Positions 26,406 to 35,878 are shown, counted from the stretch's first letter. The stretch is 64,000 nucleotides of DNA from Mycobacterium heidelbergense (GCF_010730745.1 NZ_AP022615.1:3534001-3598000); one strand, 5' to 3'. The notes: generated by a model from the letters alone, not told the origin. Program-made: numbers and translations.

Positions 26406-27146
26406 GTGTCGTTGCTGGACGGTCAGACCGCGGTCGTCACGGGTGGTGCGCAAGGCCTGGGCTTCGCCATCGCCCAGCGATTCGTCGCCGAGGGCGCACG
26501 CGTCGTGCTCGGTGACCTGAACCTGGACGCAACCGAGGCCGCGGCCAAGCGGCTGGGCGGCGGCGATGTCGCGGTTGCGGTCCGCTGTGATGTCACGCGG
26601 GCCCCCGACGTCGAGGCTCTGATCTCGACGGCCGTCGAGCGTTTCGGCGGCCTGGACATCATGGTCAACAACGCGGGCATCACCCGCGACGCGACGATGC
26701 GCAAGATGACCGAAGAGCAGTTCGATCAGGTCATCGACGTGCATCTGAAAGGCACCTGGAACGGCATCCGGCTGGCGGCCGCGATCATGCGGGAAAACCA
26801 GCGGGGCGCCATCGTGAACATGTCGTCGGTGTCGGGCAAGGTCGGGATGGTCGGGCAGACGAACTACTCGGCGGCCAAGGCCGGGATCGTGGGGATGACC
26901 AAGGCGGCCGCCAAAGAGCTTGCTTACCTGGGCATTCGGGTCAACGCGATCGCTCCTGGCTTGATCCGGTCGGCGATGACTGAGGCTATGCCGCAACGCA
27001 TTTGGGACTCGAAGGTCGCCGAGGTGCCGATGGGCCGGGCCGGCGAGCCCAGCGAGGTCGCCAGCGTCGCCGTGTTCCTGGCCTCCGATCTGTCCTCGTA
27101 CATGACCGGCACCGTCATGGAAGTCACCGGCGGCCGGCACATCTGA
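26406..27146 (+). CDS. FabG-like 3-oxoacyl reductase (SDR)
   Basis: A 246-residue classical SDR with GGAQGLGFAIAQ at the cofactor site, NNAG, SSVSGKVGMVGQTNYSAAK (Ser, Tyr, Lys) and PGLIRSAMTEAM. I chose GTG 26,406, which follows AGGGAGGCGGG; an ATG at 26,346 would add 20 residues but lies in the promoter gap. It likely acts as a 3-hydroxyacyl-CoA dehydrogenase in beta-oxidation. Confidence 0.87.
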   Translation: MSLLDGQTAVVTGGAQGLGFAIAQRFVAEGARVVLGDLNLDATEAAAKRLGGGDVAVAVRCDVTRAPDVEALISTAVERFGGLDIMVNNAGITRDATMRKMTEEQFDQVIDVHLKGTWNGIRLAAAIMRENQRGAIVNMSSVSGKVGMVGQTNYSAAKAGIVGMTKAAAKELAYLGIRVNAIAPGLIRSAMTEAMPQRIWDSKVAEVPMGRAGEPSEVASVAVFLASDLSSYMTGTVMEVTGGRHI

Positions 27147-27155
27147 CTATCACCG

Positions 27156-27213
27156 CGAGCAGACGCAAAATCGCCTTTTTGGCGGACAATTAACGCGATT
27201 TTGCGTCTGCTCG
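27156..27213. repeat. Palindromic element, family 1, copy 1
   Basis: Perfect 19-bp arms (CGAGCAGACGCAAAATCGC and its complement) with a 20-base loop, between the FabG-like gene and the thiolase. Unlike the other copies it lies between co-directional genes, ending about 10 bp before the thiolase ribosome site, so it could affect that gene's expression. Confidence 0.75.
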
Positions 27214-27233
27214 GCCTCAAGACAGGAGTCGCG

Positions 27234-28451
27234 ATGCGTGAAGCCGTGATCTGCGAACCCGTGCGGACGCCGATCGGCCGCTACGGCGGAATGTTCAAAT
27301 CGCTGACCGCCGTCGACCTCGGCGTCGCCGCCCTCAAGGGACTACTCGAGCGAACCGGAATCCCGCCCGAGGCGGTGCAGGACGTCATCCTCGGGCACTG
27401 CTATCCCAGCAGCGAGGCGCCGGCGATCGGGCGGGTGGTGGCGTTGGATTCCGGCCTGCCGGTGACGGTTCCGGGGATGCAGGTCGACCGGCGCTGCGGG
27501 TCGGGCCTGCAGGCGGTGATCCAGGCGTGCCTGCAGGTCGGCAACGGCGACCACGACCTCGTCCTCGCCGGCGGCTGCGAAAGCATGAGCAACGTGGCCT
27601 TCTACTCCTCCGACATGCGCTGGGGCGGCGCCCGCGGCGGTGTCCGGGTGCACGACGGGCTGGCGCGGGGGCGCACCACCGCCGGTGGCCGCCACCACCC
27701 GGTGCCGGGCGGGATGCTGGAGACCGCCGAGAACCTGCGCCGCCGGTACGGCATTTCGCGCCGGGAGCAGGACGAGCTCGCGGTGCGCTCGCACCAGCGC
27801 GCGGTGGCCGCGCGGAAGGACGGCATCCTGGCCTCGGAGATAGTCCCGGTCACCGTGCGCGGCCGCCACGCCGAGGAGGTGATCGACACCGACGAGCACC
27901 CGCGCGCCGACACGTCGGTGGCATCGCTGAGCAAGCTCAAACCCGTTCTGCTGGACGAAGACCCGGAGGCGACGGTCACGGCCGGCAACTCCAGCGGGCA
28001 GAACGACGCGGCGTCGATGTGCGTGGTGACCACGCCCGAGAAGGCCGACGAATGCGGCCTGACGCCGTTGGTGCGCATGGTGTCGTGGGGGGTGGCCGGT
28101 GTGGCGCCCAACGTCATGGGCGTCGGCCCGGTGCCCGCGACCGAGGCCGCGCTCGCCAAGGCGGGCCTGCGCCTGTCCGACATCGACCTCATCGAACTCA
28201 ACGAAGCCTTTGCCGCGCAAGCGCTTGCGGTCATGCGGGAATGGAAGTTCGGGGCCGCCGACCACGACCGGACCAACGTGCACGGGTCGGGAATCTCGCT
28301 CGGGCATCCCGTCGGCGCGACCGGCGGCAGGATGCTGGCCACCCTGGCGCGCGAACTCGACCGCCGCCAGGCGCGCTACGGGTTGGAGACCATGTGCATC
28401 GGCGGCGGGCAGGGCCTCGCCGCGGTCTTCGAACGGGTCGCCTCGACATGA
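27234..28451 (+). CDS. Thiolase (acetyl-CoA acyltransferase)
   Basis: A 405-residue thiolase with all catalytic residues: nucleophile Cys in VDRRCGSGLQAV (near residue 89), ELNEAFAAQALAV, GSGISLGHPVGATG (His) and the C-terminal MCIGGGQGLAAVF (Cys). It cleaves 3-ketoacyl-CoA. The ATG (MREAVICEPVRTPIG) follows ACAGGAG. It heads a four-gene operon with the CoA-transferase, dehydrogenase and GntR. Confidence 0.93.
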   Translation: MREAVICEPVRTPIGRYGGMFKSLTAVDLGVAALKGLLERTGIPPEAVQDVILGHCYPSSEAPAIGRVVALDSGLPVTVPGMQVDRRCGSGLQAVIQACLQVGNGDHDLVLAGGCESMSNVAFYSSDMRWGGARGGVRVHDGLARGRTTAGGRHHPVPGGMLETAENLRRRYGISRREQDELAVRSHQRAVAARKDGILASEIVPVTVRGRHAEEVIDTDEHPRADTSVASLSKLKPVLLDEDPEATVTAGNSSGQNDAASMCVVTTPEKADECGLTPLVRMVSWGVAGVAPNVMGVGPVPATEAALAKAGLRLSDIDLIELNEAFAAQALAVMREWKFGAADHDRTNVHGSGISLGHPVGATGGRMLATLARELDRRQARYGLETMCIGGGQGLAAVFERVAST

Positions 28452-29647
28452 ACCCGTTGAGCGGCCTCACCGTCGTCGAGGTGTCCAGCTTCGTCGCCGC
28501 GCCGCTGTGCGGCATGACGCTGAGCCAGCTCGGCGCGCGAGTGATCCGCATCGACCCGATCGGCGGCGCCTCCGACGTCCGGCGCTGGCCGCTGGCCGAC
28601 GGCGGCGCGTCGATCTACTGGACCGGGCTGAACAAGGGAAAGCGTTCGGCCACCATCGATCTGCGCTCGCCCGAGGGCCAGGATCTGGTGCGGCGGCTGA
28701 TCGTCGAGGGCGACGGCATCGTCGTCACCAACGCCGCCGGCCTGTCCTGGCTGAGCCATGATCGCCTGGCCGCCAAGCGTTCCGACGTCATCCACGTTCA
28801 GCTGCTCGGGCGCGGCGACGGCTCCACCGGGGTCGACTACACCGTGAACGCCGGCGTCGGGTTCCCGCTCGTCACCGGCCCGGCCGATCATGCCGGCCCG
28901 ATCAACCACGTGCTGCCCGCCTGGGACGTGTGCTGCGGCCTGTACGCGGCGCTGGCCGTCGTCGCCGCCGTCCGCCGCCGCGACCGGTCCGGGGTGGGCG
29001 CGCGGATCAGCCTGGCGCTGGAGGACGTCGCGTTGGCCACGGCGGGAAACCTTGGGCTGCTGACCGAGCCCCAGGTCAACGGGACGCAACGCGAGCGGCT
29101 GGGCAACGCCATCTACGGCCAGTACGGCCGGGACTTCACCAGCAGCGACGGCGCCAGGTTCATGGTTGTCGCCTTGACCGGCAGGCACTTTCGTGACCTG
29201 GTCGAGGTGACCGGAACCGGCGCGGCGGTGTCCGCGCTCGCGGGGGCGCTCGGCGTGGACTTCGACGCCGAAGGCGACCGATACCGGTACCGCGACGTGC
29301 TGTCCGGGCTGTTCGCCACCTGGTTCGCCGACCACACGGCCGACGAGATCACCGCCGCGCTGTCGGACACCACCGTGCTGTTCGAGCGGTACCGCACCTT
29401 CGCCGAGGTCGCGGCAGGCCCGAAAGTGACCGCGAATCCGCTGTTTTCCCGGCTTCGCCAGCCCGGCGTCGGGGACTACTTCGCCGCCGGCATGCCGGCC
29501 GCGTTCGACGGCGCCCACCCCGAACCCGCACCCGCCCCCGCGCTGGGACAGGACACCGCCGACGTGCTCACCGAGTGCCTGGGTCTGACGGCCGCCGACA
29601 TCGCGCGCCTGACGGCCGCCAACACGATAGGGAAAGACAGCGCATGA
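28448..29647 (+). CDS. Family III CoA-transferase (CaiB/BaiF)
   Basis: A 399-residue protein starting at an ATG that overlaps the thiolase stop. The N-terminal block LTVVEVSSFVAAPLCGMTL and LNKGKRSATIDLRSPEG are typical. In the usual catalytic-Asp region the sequence reads YTVNAGVGFPL, so I cannot point to the Asp with certainty. It would move CoA between acids, either activating the substrate or recycling a product. Start overlap implies coupling. Confidence 0.88.
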   Translation: MNPLSGLTVVEVSSFVAAPLCGMTLSQLGARVIRIDPIGGASDVRRWPLADGGASIYWTGLNKGKRSATIDLRSPEGQDLVRRLIVEGDGIVVTNAAGLSWLSHDRLAAKRSDVIHVQLLGRGDGSTGVDYTVNAGVGFPLVTGPADHAGPINHVLPAWDVCCGLYAALAVVAAVRRRDRSGVGARISLALEDVALATAGNLGLLTEPQVNGTQRERLGNAIYGQYGRDFTSSDGARFMVVALTGRHFRDLVEVTGTGAAVSALAGALGVDFDAEGDRYRYRDVLSGLFATWFADHTADEITAALSDTTVLFERYRTFAEVAAGPKVTANPLFSRLRQPGVGDYFAAGMPAAFDGAHPEPAPAPALGQDTADVLTECLGLTAADIARLTAANTIGKDSA

Positions 29648-30837
29648 CCAAGCTTGCCCAGACCCTCGGGCTGACCGAATTCCAGACCGAGATCCTCGCC
29701 ACGGTACGGCAATTCGTCGACAAGGAAGTCATTCCCCACGCGGCCGAACTCGAACGCGGCGACACCTACCCGCAGCGCATCGTCGACCAGATGCGCGACA
29801 TGGGACTGTTCGGGTTGATGATCCCGCAGGAACACGGCGGGCTGGGGGAGTCGCTGCTGACCTACGCGCTGTGCGTCGAGGAGCTGGCGCGCGGCTGGAT
29901 GAGCGTGTCCGGCGTGCTCAACACCCACTTCATCGTGGCCTACATGCTGCGCCAGCACGGCACCGACGCGCAGAAGCGTCGCTTCCTGCCGCGCATGGCG
30001 ACCGGCGAGTCCCGCGGCGCGTTCTCCATGTCGGAGCCGGAGCTGGGCTCCGACGTCGCCGCGATCCGAACCCGGGCGGGGCGCAATCCGGACGGCACCT
30101 ACACCATCGACGGCCAGAAGATGTGGCTGACCAACGGCGCCAGTTCGACGCTGATCGCCGTACTGGTGCGCACCGACGAGGGCGCCGACAAGCCGCACCG
30201 CAACCTGACCGCGTTCCTGGTCGAAAAGCCCACGGGATTCGGCGAAGTCGTGCCCGGCCTGACGATCCCCGGCAAGATCGACAAGCTGGGCTACAAGGGC
30301 ATCGACACCACCGAACTCCTCTTCGACGGCTACCACGCCAGCGCCGACGACATCCTCGGTGGAACCCCGGGCCGGGGCTTCGTCCAGATGATGGACGGCA
30401 TCGAGGTCGGCCGGGTCAACGTGTCGGCGCGGGCGTGCGGTGTCGGCATTCGCGCCTTCGAGCTGGCGGTGCGCTATGCCCAGCAGCGGCACACCTTCGG
30501 CAAGCCGATCGCCGAGCATCAGGCCATCGCCTTTCAGCTCGCGGAGATGGCCACCAAAGTCGAAGCGGCACACCTGATGATGGTCAACGCGGCGCGCTTG
30601 AAGGATTCCGGGGAGCGCAACGATGTCGCCGCCGGCATGGCCAAATACCTTGCCAGCGAATACTGCTCGGAAGTCACCCAGCAGAGCTTCCGGATCCACG
30701 GCGGCTACGGCTACTCCAAGGAATACGAGATCGAACGGCTGATGCGCGACGCGCCGTTCCTGCTGATCGGTGAGGGAACCAGCGAGATCCAGAAGTCCGT
30801 CATCAGCAAGCGGTTGCTCGCCGAGTATCGGGTGTGA
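29644..30837 (+). CDS. Acyl-CoA dehydrogenase
   Basis: A 397-residue dehydrogenase with AFSMSEPELGSDVAAIRT, IDGQKMWLTNGA, RVNVSARACGVGIRAFEL, YAQQRHTFGKPIAEHQ and FLLIGEGTSEIQKSVISKRL. The ATG overlaps the CoA-transferase stop. It is not closely similar to the dehydrogenase at 25.1-26.3 kb, so the two probably act on different intermediates. Confidence 0.91.
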   Translation: MTKLAQTLGLTEFQTEILATVRQFVDKEVIPHAAELERGDTYPQRIVDQMRDMGLFGLMIPQEHGGLGESLLTYALCVEELARGWMSVSGVLNTHFIVAYMLRQHGTDAQKRRFLPRMATGESRGAFSMSEPELGSDVAAIRTRAGRNPDGTYTIDGQKMWLTNGASSTLIAVLVRTDEGADKPHRNLTAFLVEKPTGFGEVVPGLTIPGKIDKLGYKGIDTTELLFDGYHASADDILGGTPGRGFVQMMDGIEVGRVNVSARACGVGIRAFELAVRYAQQRHTFGKPIAEHQAIAFQLAEMATKVEAAHLMMVNAARLKDSGERNDVAAGMAKYLASEYCSEVTQQSFRIHGGYGYSKEYEIERLMRDAPFLLIGEGTSEIQKSVISKRLLAEYRV

Positions 30838-30841
30838 GGCG

Positions 30842-31528
30842 ATGACCGTTCCGGATTTCGCCGCGCGGCCACAACTTTCCGACGACATCGCGCGCTTCAT
30901 CCGCACGAGGATCTTCGACGGCACCTACGCCGCCGGGTCCTACGTTCGCCTGGACCAGTTGGCCGCGGAGTTGGGCGTCAGCGTCACACCGGTGCGTGAG
31001 GCGCTGTTCGCGCTGCGCGCCGAGGGCCTGATCGCCCAGCAGCCCCACCGGGGTTTCGTGGTGCTGCCGGTCACCGGCCGGGACGTCACCGACGTCGCGA
31101 ACGTGCAGGCACACGTCGGCGGCGAGCTCGCCGCGCGAGCCGCGATCACCATCACCGACGACCAGCTGCGCGAACTCAAGCAGATCCAGGCGCAATTGGA
31201 AGAGGCCTATGCCGGTGACGACCACGAGCGCACCGTTCGGCTTAATCACGAGTTCCACCGGGCCATCAACGTCGCCGCGGACTCGCCGAAGCTGGCCCAG
31301 CTGATGCTGCAGATCACCCGCTACGCACCGGAATCGGTGTTCCCGACCATCGCGGGCTGGCCGGAGCAGTCGATGAAGGACCACCGACGGATACTGTCCG
31401 CGCTGAACAAGCGCGACGACAAGCTGGCGCGCGCCGCGATGTCGGAGCATCTCGCCGCCGGCGCGGACCCGTTGATCGACCACCTCGTCGCGCGCGGGGT
31501 CGTTGTCGACACGGGCGATTCGCGCTGA
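30842..31528 (+). CDS. GntR-family regulator (FadR/FCD subgroup)
   Basis: A 228-residue regulator. Winged helix-turn-helix about residues 15-80 (LDQLAAELGVSVTPVREALF, then QQPHRGFVVLPV) and an FCD ligand domain with metal/ligand histidines in LNHEFHRAIN and KDHRRIL. It lies four bases after the dehydrogenase stop, so it is the last gene of the thiolase operon and probably controls it in response to a pathway intermediate. Confidence 0.9.
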   Translation: MTVPDFAARPQLSDDIARFIRTRIFDGTYAAGSYVRLDQLAAELGVSVTPVREALFALRAEGLIAQQPHRGFVVLPVTGRDVTDVANVQAHVGGELAARAAITITDDQLRELKQIQAQLEEAYAGDDHERTVRLNHEFHRAINVAADSPKLAQLMLQITRYAPESVFPTIAGWPEQSMKDHRRILSALNKRDDKLARAAMSEHLAAGADPLIDHLVARGVVVDTGDSR

Positions 31529-31562
31529 CGTTACGCCACAGGCGCTTTCACGCGCCCGAGGC

Positions 31563-32348
31563 TCAACGGGCCGCGACCGGCCGGGTCCGCCCCCCGGCCA
31601 CCTTGCGCTGCCGGGCGGGCGCGGGCTTGGTCGCTCCGTTCCCCTTTTTCGTCTCCTCGATCAACCGGCCGGCGTGGTCGAGGATGCAGTCGAGGCCGAA
31701 TTCGAAATTTGTTTCGTCCGGCGCGCCGATGCGGTGGCCCTTCTCGGTGACTTGGGCAATCAGCGGAGTGGTTTGGGGATCGATGGCCACCGCGTCCTCG
31801 ATGGCACGCCCCCCGCTGTCCGAGGACCGGTTCTTTTCGTAGAGCCGTTGCAACACCACCGATCCGCGGACGTGCATCGAAACCGCCGAATAGGTGTCGA
31901 AGGCGTCATCCGCGGATAGGCCGGCCTCGACCAGGTTGGCGATCGCCTTCTCCATCTCCTGGGCGCCGACGCGTGCCGCCTTGGGACTGAGGGCGGCGCG
32001 AATCAAAATCAGATCACACAGGATTGGGTTGCCCATGAAGGTCTTCCGCATCGAGCGCGCGTGATTCCGCAGCGTCTCGCGCCAGTCGCTGGCTTTGACA
32101 TACGGGGTGGCGAACACGTACTCGCTCAAAGCGCGGTCCGTCATCGCGTTGAGCAGATCGTCCTTCTTCCGGAAGTACCAGTAGATGCTCGTGACGCCGA
32201 CGCCCAGGTGTTTGCCGAGCAACGGCATGCTGAGGTTGTCTATCGACACCTGCTCGGCGAGTTCGAATGCGCCGCTGATGATGTCGTCGGGATTGATGGA
32301 ACCGCGTTCGCGTCGCTGACGCTTTTCAGCGGTTGCCTGCTTAGCCAC
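31563..32348 (-). CDS. TetR-family regulator, candidate master regulator of the catabolic region
   Basis: A 261-residue regulator. The helix-turn-helix spans about residues 25-55 (NLSMPLLGKHLGVGVTSIYW) and a TetR-type C-terminal domain follows; the tail is basic (PARQRKVAGGRTRPV). I chose GTG 32,348 (MAKQATAEKRQRRE) because GGAGG lies eight bases upstream; ATG 32,362 is an alternative. A 21-bp palindrome at 32,468 lies in the shared promoter with the SDR gene, and five similar sites lie at other local promoters. Confidence 0.87.
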   Translation of the reverse strand: MAKQATAEKRQRRERGSINPDDIISGAFELAEQVSIDNLSMPLLGKHLGVGVTSIYWYFRKKDDLLNAMTDRALSEYVFATPYVKASDWRETLRNHARSMRKTFMGNPILCDLILIRAALSPKAARVGAQEMEKAIANLVEAGLSADDAFDTYSAVSMHVRGSVVLQRLYEKNRSSDSGGRAIEDAVAIDPQTTPLIAQVTEKGHRIGAPDETNFEFGLDCILDHAGRLIEETKKGNGATKPAPARQRKVAGGRTRPVAAR

Positions 32349-32467
32349 TACGGGCACCTCCATCACAATCTGTCCTGCATATGCGCGCGCGTGTCGCGGT
32401 TGCGCTACCTCCCTGGACCTTACCGGCCGCGGTCACCGGTGCCGATTCCATCGGGGTTTTCCCTCTG

Positions 32468-32488
32468 CTACTGTAATGGCTATCGTAG
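32468..32488. promoter_or_regulatory. Operator-like palindrome S1 (TetR/SDR divergent promoter)
   Basis: Half-sites CTACTGTAA and CTATCGTAG around a 3-base spacer. It fits the shared pattern nTACnGTnnnnnnnACnGTAn with one mismatch. It is 73 bp from the SDR start and about 120 bp from the TetR start. Confidence 0.55.
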
Positions 32489-32561
32489 GCTTTTTGGTAA
32501 CTGCGGCTGGACGGGCGAACATGACAGGGCCGAGGCCGTCGGGCGCGCCGCTCGGCAGGGC

Positions 32562-33359
32562 ATGGATCTAGGGCTGGCAAATGCCGCCACGGCCGTGGTC
32601 GGCGGCGGTGGCGGGATGGGATTGGCCACGGCGCGATGCCTTGCCGAGGAAGGCGCGCGGGTGGCCGTCATCGGCCGCTCACGGTCGGCGCTTGACCGTG
32701 CGGTCGCCCAATTGAGCGGTTGCGGTAGTCCCGACGCCCTGGGGATGGTCGCGGACGTCCGCGACGGCGCGCAGGTCGACACGGTGTTCGCCGAGCTGGG
32801 CGAGCGGTGGAACGGCGAGCTGAACGCGCTCATCAACGCGGTCGGTCCGGGCTCGGTGGGCAGCTTCGAAAGCCTGACCGACGACCAGTGGCACCAGGCC
32901 GTCGAGGCGGGCGTGATGGGAATGGTGCGCTGCGTTCGCGCGGCCCTTCCGTCGCTGCGCAAAGCGCAGTGGGCGCGCGTCGTGAACTTCTCCGCGCACT
33001 CGATACAGCGGCAAAGCGTGATGCTGGCCGCTTACACCGGGGCCAAGGCCATGCTGACCAGCGTCTCCAAGAACCTGTCGCTGCTGCTGGCCAAGGACGA
33101 GATTCTGGTCAACGTCGTCTCGCCCGGCAGCATCGCGTCCGAGTCGCTGATCGGCTGGGCGGAGTCGGTCGGCGTCGACGGGAGCGACCCCTACCGCTTG
33201 ATGGATGCCATCGCCGAGCATTTCGGGCATCCGGCGCACTTGCCGCGGGCCGGCCTGCCCGAGGAGATCGGGCCGGTCGTGGCCTTCCTCGCGTCGCGGC
33301 GTAATTCCTACATGACCGGGGCCAACGTCAACGTCGACGGCGGCTCCGACTTCATCTGA
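32562..33359 (+). CDS. SDR-family oxidoreductase
   Basis: A 265-residue SDR with an unusual glycine-rich cofactor loop (VVGGGGGMGLATARCLAEEG) and the active-site Ser and Tyr-x3-Lys in FSAHSIQRQSVMLAAYTGAK. The C-terminus NSYMTGANVNVDGGSDF is typical. Start ATG gives MDLGLANAATAVVGG. It is divergent from the TetR gene and shares operator S1 with it. Confidence 0.88.
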   Translation: MDLGLANAATAVVGGGGGMGLATARCLAEEGARVAVIGRSRSALDRAVAQLSGCGSPDALGMVADVRDGAQVDTVFAELGERWNGELNALINAVGPGSVGSFESLTDDQWHQAVEAGVMGMVRCVRAALPSLRKAQWARVVNFSAHSIQRQSVMLAAYTGAKAMLTSVSKNLSLLLAKDEILVNVVSPGSIASESLIGWAESVGVDGSDPYRLMDAIAEHFGHPAHLPRAGLPEEIGPVVAFLASRRNSYMTGANVNVDGGSDFI

Positions 33360-33394
33360 CCTTGAAAGCGCTTGTCCGGCAAAAGGAGTGGATC

Positions 33395-33442
33395 GTGGCG
33401 GCAGTCGGGTGCGGGACCTGCGCGTTAAGAGTACGCCGATGA
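33395..33442 (+). CDS. Possible 15-codon leader peptide before crotonase 1
   Basis: GTG behind AAAAGGAG (7-8 bases) starts a short frame reading VAAVGCGTCALRVRR, whose TGA overlaps the ATG of the crotonase (ATGA). The ribosome site and overlap suggest translational coupling. No family; it may be chance. Confidence 0.35.
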   Translation: MAAVGCGTCALRVRR

Positions 33443-34266
33443 GCGCCGTCGAGCCCGAGGACGCGGTGCTCTACGAGGCCACCCCGAGCGGCGTCGCGAT
33501 CATCACGCTCAACCGCCCGGAGCGCCTCAACGCCTGGGGGCCCGACATGGCCCCGGCGTTTTATGCCGCCATCGATCGCGCCGAGCTGGACGGGGCCATT
33601 CGGGTCATCGTGCTGACGGGCCGGGGCCGGGCGTTCTGCGCCGGCGCGCACCTGGGCTCGTCGGGCGCGACCGACGCCGTCGGCGATTCCCTGCAGAAGG
33701 CGGGGGAGAAGGACGTGGCGGACTTGGTCGGCGAACGCCCGCCCCATTTCGTGACGGAGCTGCGCAAGCCCGTCATCGCGGCCATCAACGGCGCCTGTGT
33801 CGGCATCGGATTGACTCAGGCGCTGATGTGTGACGTCCGCTTCGCGGCGGCCGGGGCCAAGTTCGCCGCGGTGTTCGCGCGCCGGGGGCTGATCGCCGAG
33901 TTCGGCATCTCCTGGATACTCCCGCGGTTGACGGGGTGGGGGGTGGCCCTCGACCTGTTGCTCAGCGGGCGCACGTTTCTTGCCGACGAAGCCGCCGAGC
34001 TCGGCCTTGTCAAGGAAGTCGTGGCGCCCGAGGACCTGATGAGGCGTGTCATGGAGTACGCCGAGGACATCGCCCAGAACTGCTCGCCGACCGCCATGTC
34101 GGTGATCAAGCGGCAGGCATACGGCGACGCGAACCGCGATGTCGCGGCGGCGAATTTGGCCGCCGAGGCGCTGATGTGGGAGGCGCTGCCGCGGCCGGAC
34201 GTCATGGAGGGGATCGTGAGCTTCCTGCAGAAGCGGCCGCCGCGCTTTCCCGCCCTGAACCCATAG
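33439..34266 (+). CDS. Enoyl-CoA hydratase/isomerase (crotonase 1)
   Basis: A 275-residue crotonase. Oxyanion and active-site blocks are GRAFCAGAHLG and INGACVGIGLTQALMCDVRF, and FARRGLIAEFGISWILPRL carries the second Glu. The C-terminus KRPPRFPAL is family-like. It is strikingly similar to the crotonase at 45.5 kb, including VLYEA, ERLNAWG and SGRTFLADEAAELGLVKEVV, which suggests local duplication. It hydrates or isomerises an enoyl-CoA. Confidence 0.9.
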   Translation: MSAVEPEDAVLYEATPSGVAIITLNRPERLNAWGPDMAPAFYAAIDRAELDGAIRVIVLTGRGRAFCAGAHLGSSGATDAVGDSLQKAGEKDVADLVGERPPHFVTELRKPVIAAINGACVGIGLTQALMCDVRFAAAGAKFAAVFARRGLIAEFGISWILPRLTGWGVALDLLLSGRTFLADEAAELGLVKEVVAPEDLMRRVMEYAEDIAQNCSPTAMSVIKRQAYGDANRDVAAANLAAEALMWEALPRPDVMEGIVSFLQKRPPRFPALNP

Positions 34267-34301
34267 CCCCAACCCCGTGCCTTCTTGCGCGAGCAGCCTT
34301 C

Positions 34302-34369
34302 TTGCGCGAGCAGACACACAATCGCATTATCCGGCGCTAAATCATGCGACTCTGTGTCTGCTCGCGCAA
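34302..34369. repeat. Palindromic element, family 1, copy 2
   Basis: 26-base arms (TTGCGCGAGCAGACACACAA... and its near complement) with two mismatches and a 16-base loop. It lies at the convergent junction of crotonase 1 and a ligase. CCTTCTTGCGCGAGCAG is also duplicated in tandem just upstream (34,280 and 34,297). Confidence 0.75.
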
Positions 34370-35878
34370 CAAGGCGCGGAGCCTTCGGATGTCGGGTTTG
34401 CCGGTGGCGCCCCGCGGGATACCCTCGTCGGAGTCCACCAGCAGCCACAGCGTCGGAACCTTGAAGGCGCTCAGCAGCTTTCGGGCGGCGCTTCGAAGCC
34501 GATCGGGTGTCATGGCGGCGGTGTCGCATACCACCGCGGCGCCGACCCGATCGCCCGTGTCGTCGGCCACGTTGGTGACGACGGCGTTTTCGACGCCGTC
34601 GATCGACCGCAGCGCCCGCTGCACCTCGCCGGGGTACACCGTCGCGCCGCTCACCTTGAACATGTCGTCGGAGCGACCGTGGTAGAAGAGGAACCCGTCG
34701 CCGTCGAGGTGGCCGAGATCGCCCGTGGGATAGAAGCCGTCGGGTGTGAACAGCTCCTCCCGGCCGCGCCGGCACATGCCGCGCATGACGTGTGGCCCGC
34801 GGATCTGGATCATCCCGCCCGTTCCGGCGGGCACGGGCGAGCCGTCCTCGGGGTCGACGATCCGAACCTCCATGCCGCCGAACGGCTTTCCGCAGCTGCC
34901 CCGGGCCGATTCGGGCATGTCGGTGTCCGCGGGGTAGCCGCAGTAGGGCCCGAACGCCTCGGTCATGCCGAACAGCCTGGCCCGCGCCCCCGGTTCGGCG
35001 CGCAGCTCGGCGGGCAGCAGCGCGTCGAGGCTGCCCGGCCGCAACGCCGACAGGTCCGCCCCGACACCGGCCGACTTGCGGGCAAGGTTTTCGGCCTGGT
35101 CCGGCCAGCCGCGAAACAGGGTGACGCGCTCGCGTTCCAGCAGCCGCAGTGTGGCTTCCGCCGAAGGGATTTCCTCGGTGATCAGTGTGCAGCCGGCCAA
35201 CAACGCCGAGAGCACCCCGCTGCCGAACCCGCCCACCCAGAAGAACGGCATCGGCAGATACAGGCGGGTGTCGGCGCCGATGCAGCGGGCGGCCAGGCCG
35301 GATCGCACCGCGCCCAGCGCGTTTCCGTGCGAATGAATGACGCCCTTGGGCGCCCCGCTGCTGCCCGAAGTGAACATGATCACCATGGTGTCGCTGGGTG
35401 TCACGGTCCGCGTCATCGCGTCGGCGAGCCGAAAAGCCACACGAGGGGCGCCCAGCGTCAGCCGTTCCGCATTCCAAACGCGCTGCAGCGCGGGCAGATC
35501 AGGGTTGTCGACGACGTGCTCGAGGTAGCGGTGGCCCCGGAATTCTTCGACGCCGATGAGGAACTGCACCGAGGCGACGCGCAGCTGGTCCCGCAGCTCG
35601 CCCGCCGTCAGCAGCGTGCTGAGCGGCACCAACACCGCACCGATACGGGTCAGCGCGATGGCGGTCTGCACCCATCGCACGCCGTTGGGCATGATCAGCC
35701 CGACCCGGCTGCCCTTGGCGACGCCGGCGTCGACGAACTCCGCGGCGATCGCGCGCGTGGTCGAGTCCAGCTCGCCGTAGCTCAGGCGGGCCGACGCATC
35801 GATCACCATCGGCTTGGGTCCGTCGCGTGCCGCGCGCGACCGCACCAGCCGGTCGATGGTGGACGGGGCGTCAGCCAT
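34337..35878 (-). CDS. Acyl-CoA synthetase (AMP-forming), ligase 1
   Basis: A 513-residue adenylate-forming ligase. ATP loop MFTSGSSGAPKGVIHSHG near residue 170; GMTEAFGPYCGYP; PTGDLGHLDGDGFLFYHGR; SGATVYPGEVQRAL; catalytic Lys in PRGATGKPDIRRL. The last codons (REQTQSRMI) lie within the right arm of palindrome copy 2, so the natural C-terminus has been replaced or set by the repeat. It overlaps ligase 2 by eight bases. Confidence 0.9.
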   Translation of the reverse strand: MADAPSTIDRLVRSRAARDGPKPMVIDASARLSYGELDSTTRAIAAEFVDAGVAKGSRVGLIMPNGVRWVQTAIALTRIGAVLVPLSTLLTAGELRDQLRVASVQFLIGVEEFRGHRYLEHVVDNPDLPALQRVWNAERLTLGAPRVAFRLADAMTRTVTPSDTMVIMFTSGSSGAPKGVIHSHGNALGAVRSGLAARCIGADTRLYLPMPFFWVGGFGSGVLSALLAGCTLITEEIPSAEATLRLLERERVTLFRGWPDQAENLARKSAGVGADLSALRPGSLDALLPAELRAEPGARARLFGMTEAFGPYCGYPADTDMPESARGSCGKPFGGMEVRIVDPEDGSPVPAGTGGMIQIRGPHVMRGMCRRGREELFTPDGFYPTGDLGHLDGDGFLFYHGRSDDMFKVSGATVYPGEVQRALRSIDGVENAVVTNVADDTGDRVGAAVVCDTAAMTPDRLRSAARKLLSAFKVPTLWLLVDSDEGIPRGATGKPDIRRLRALLREQTQSRMI

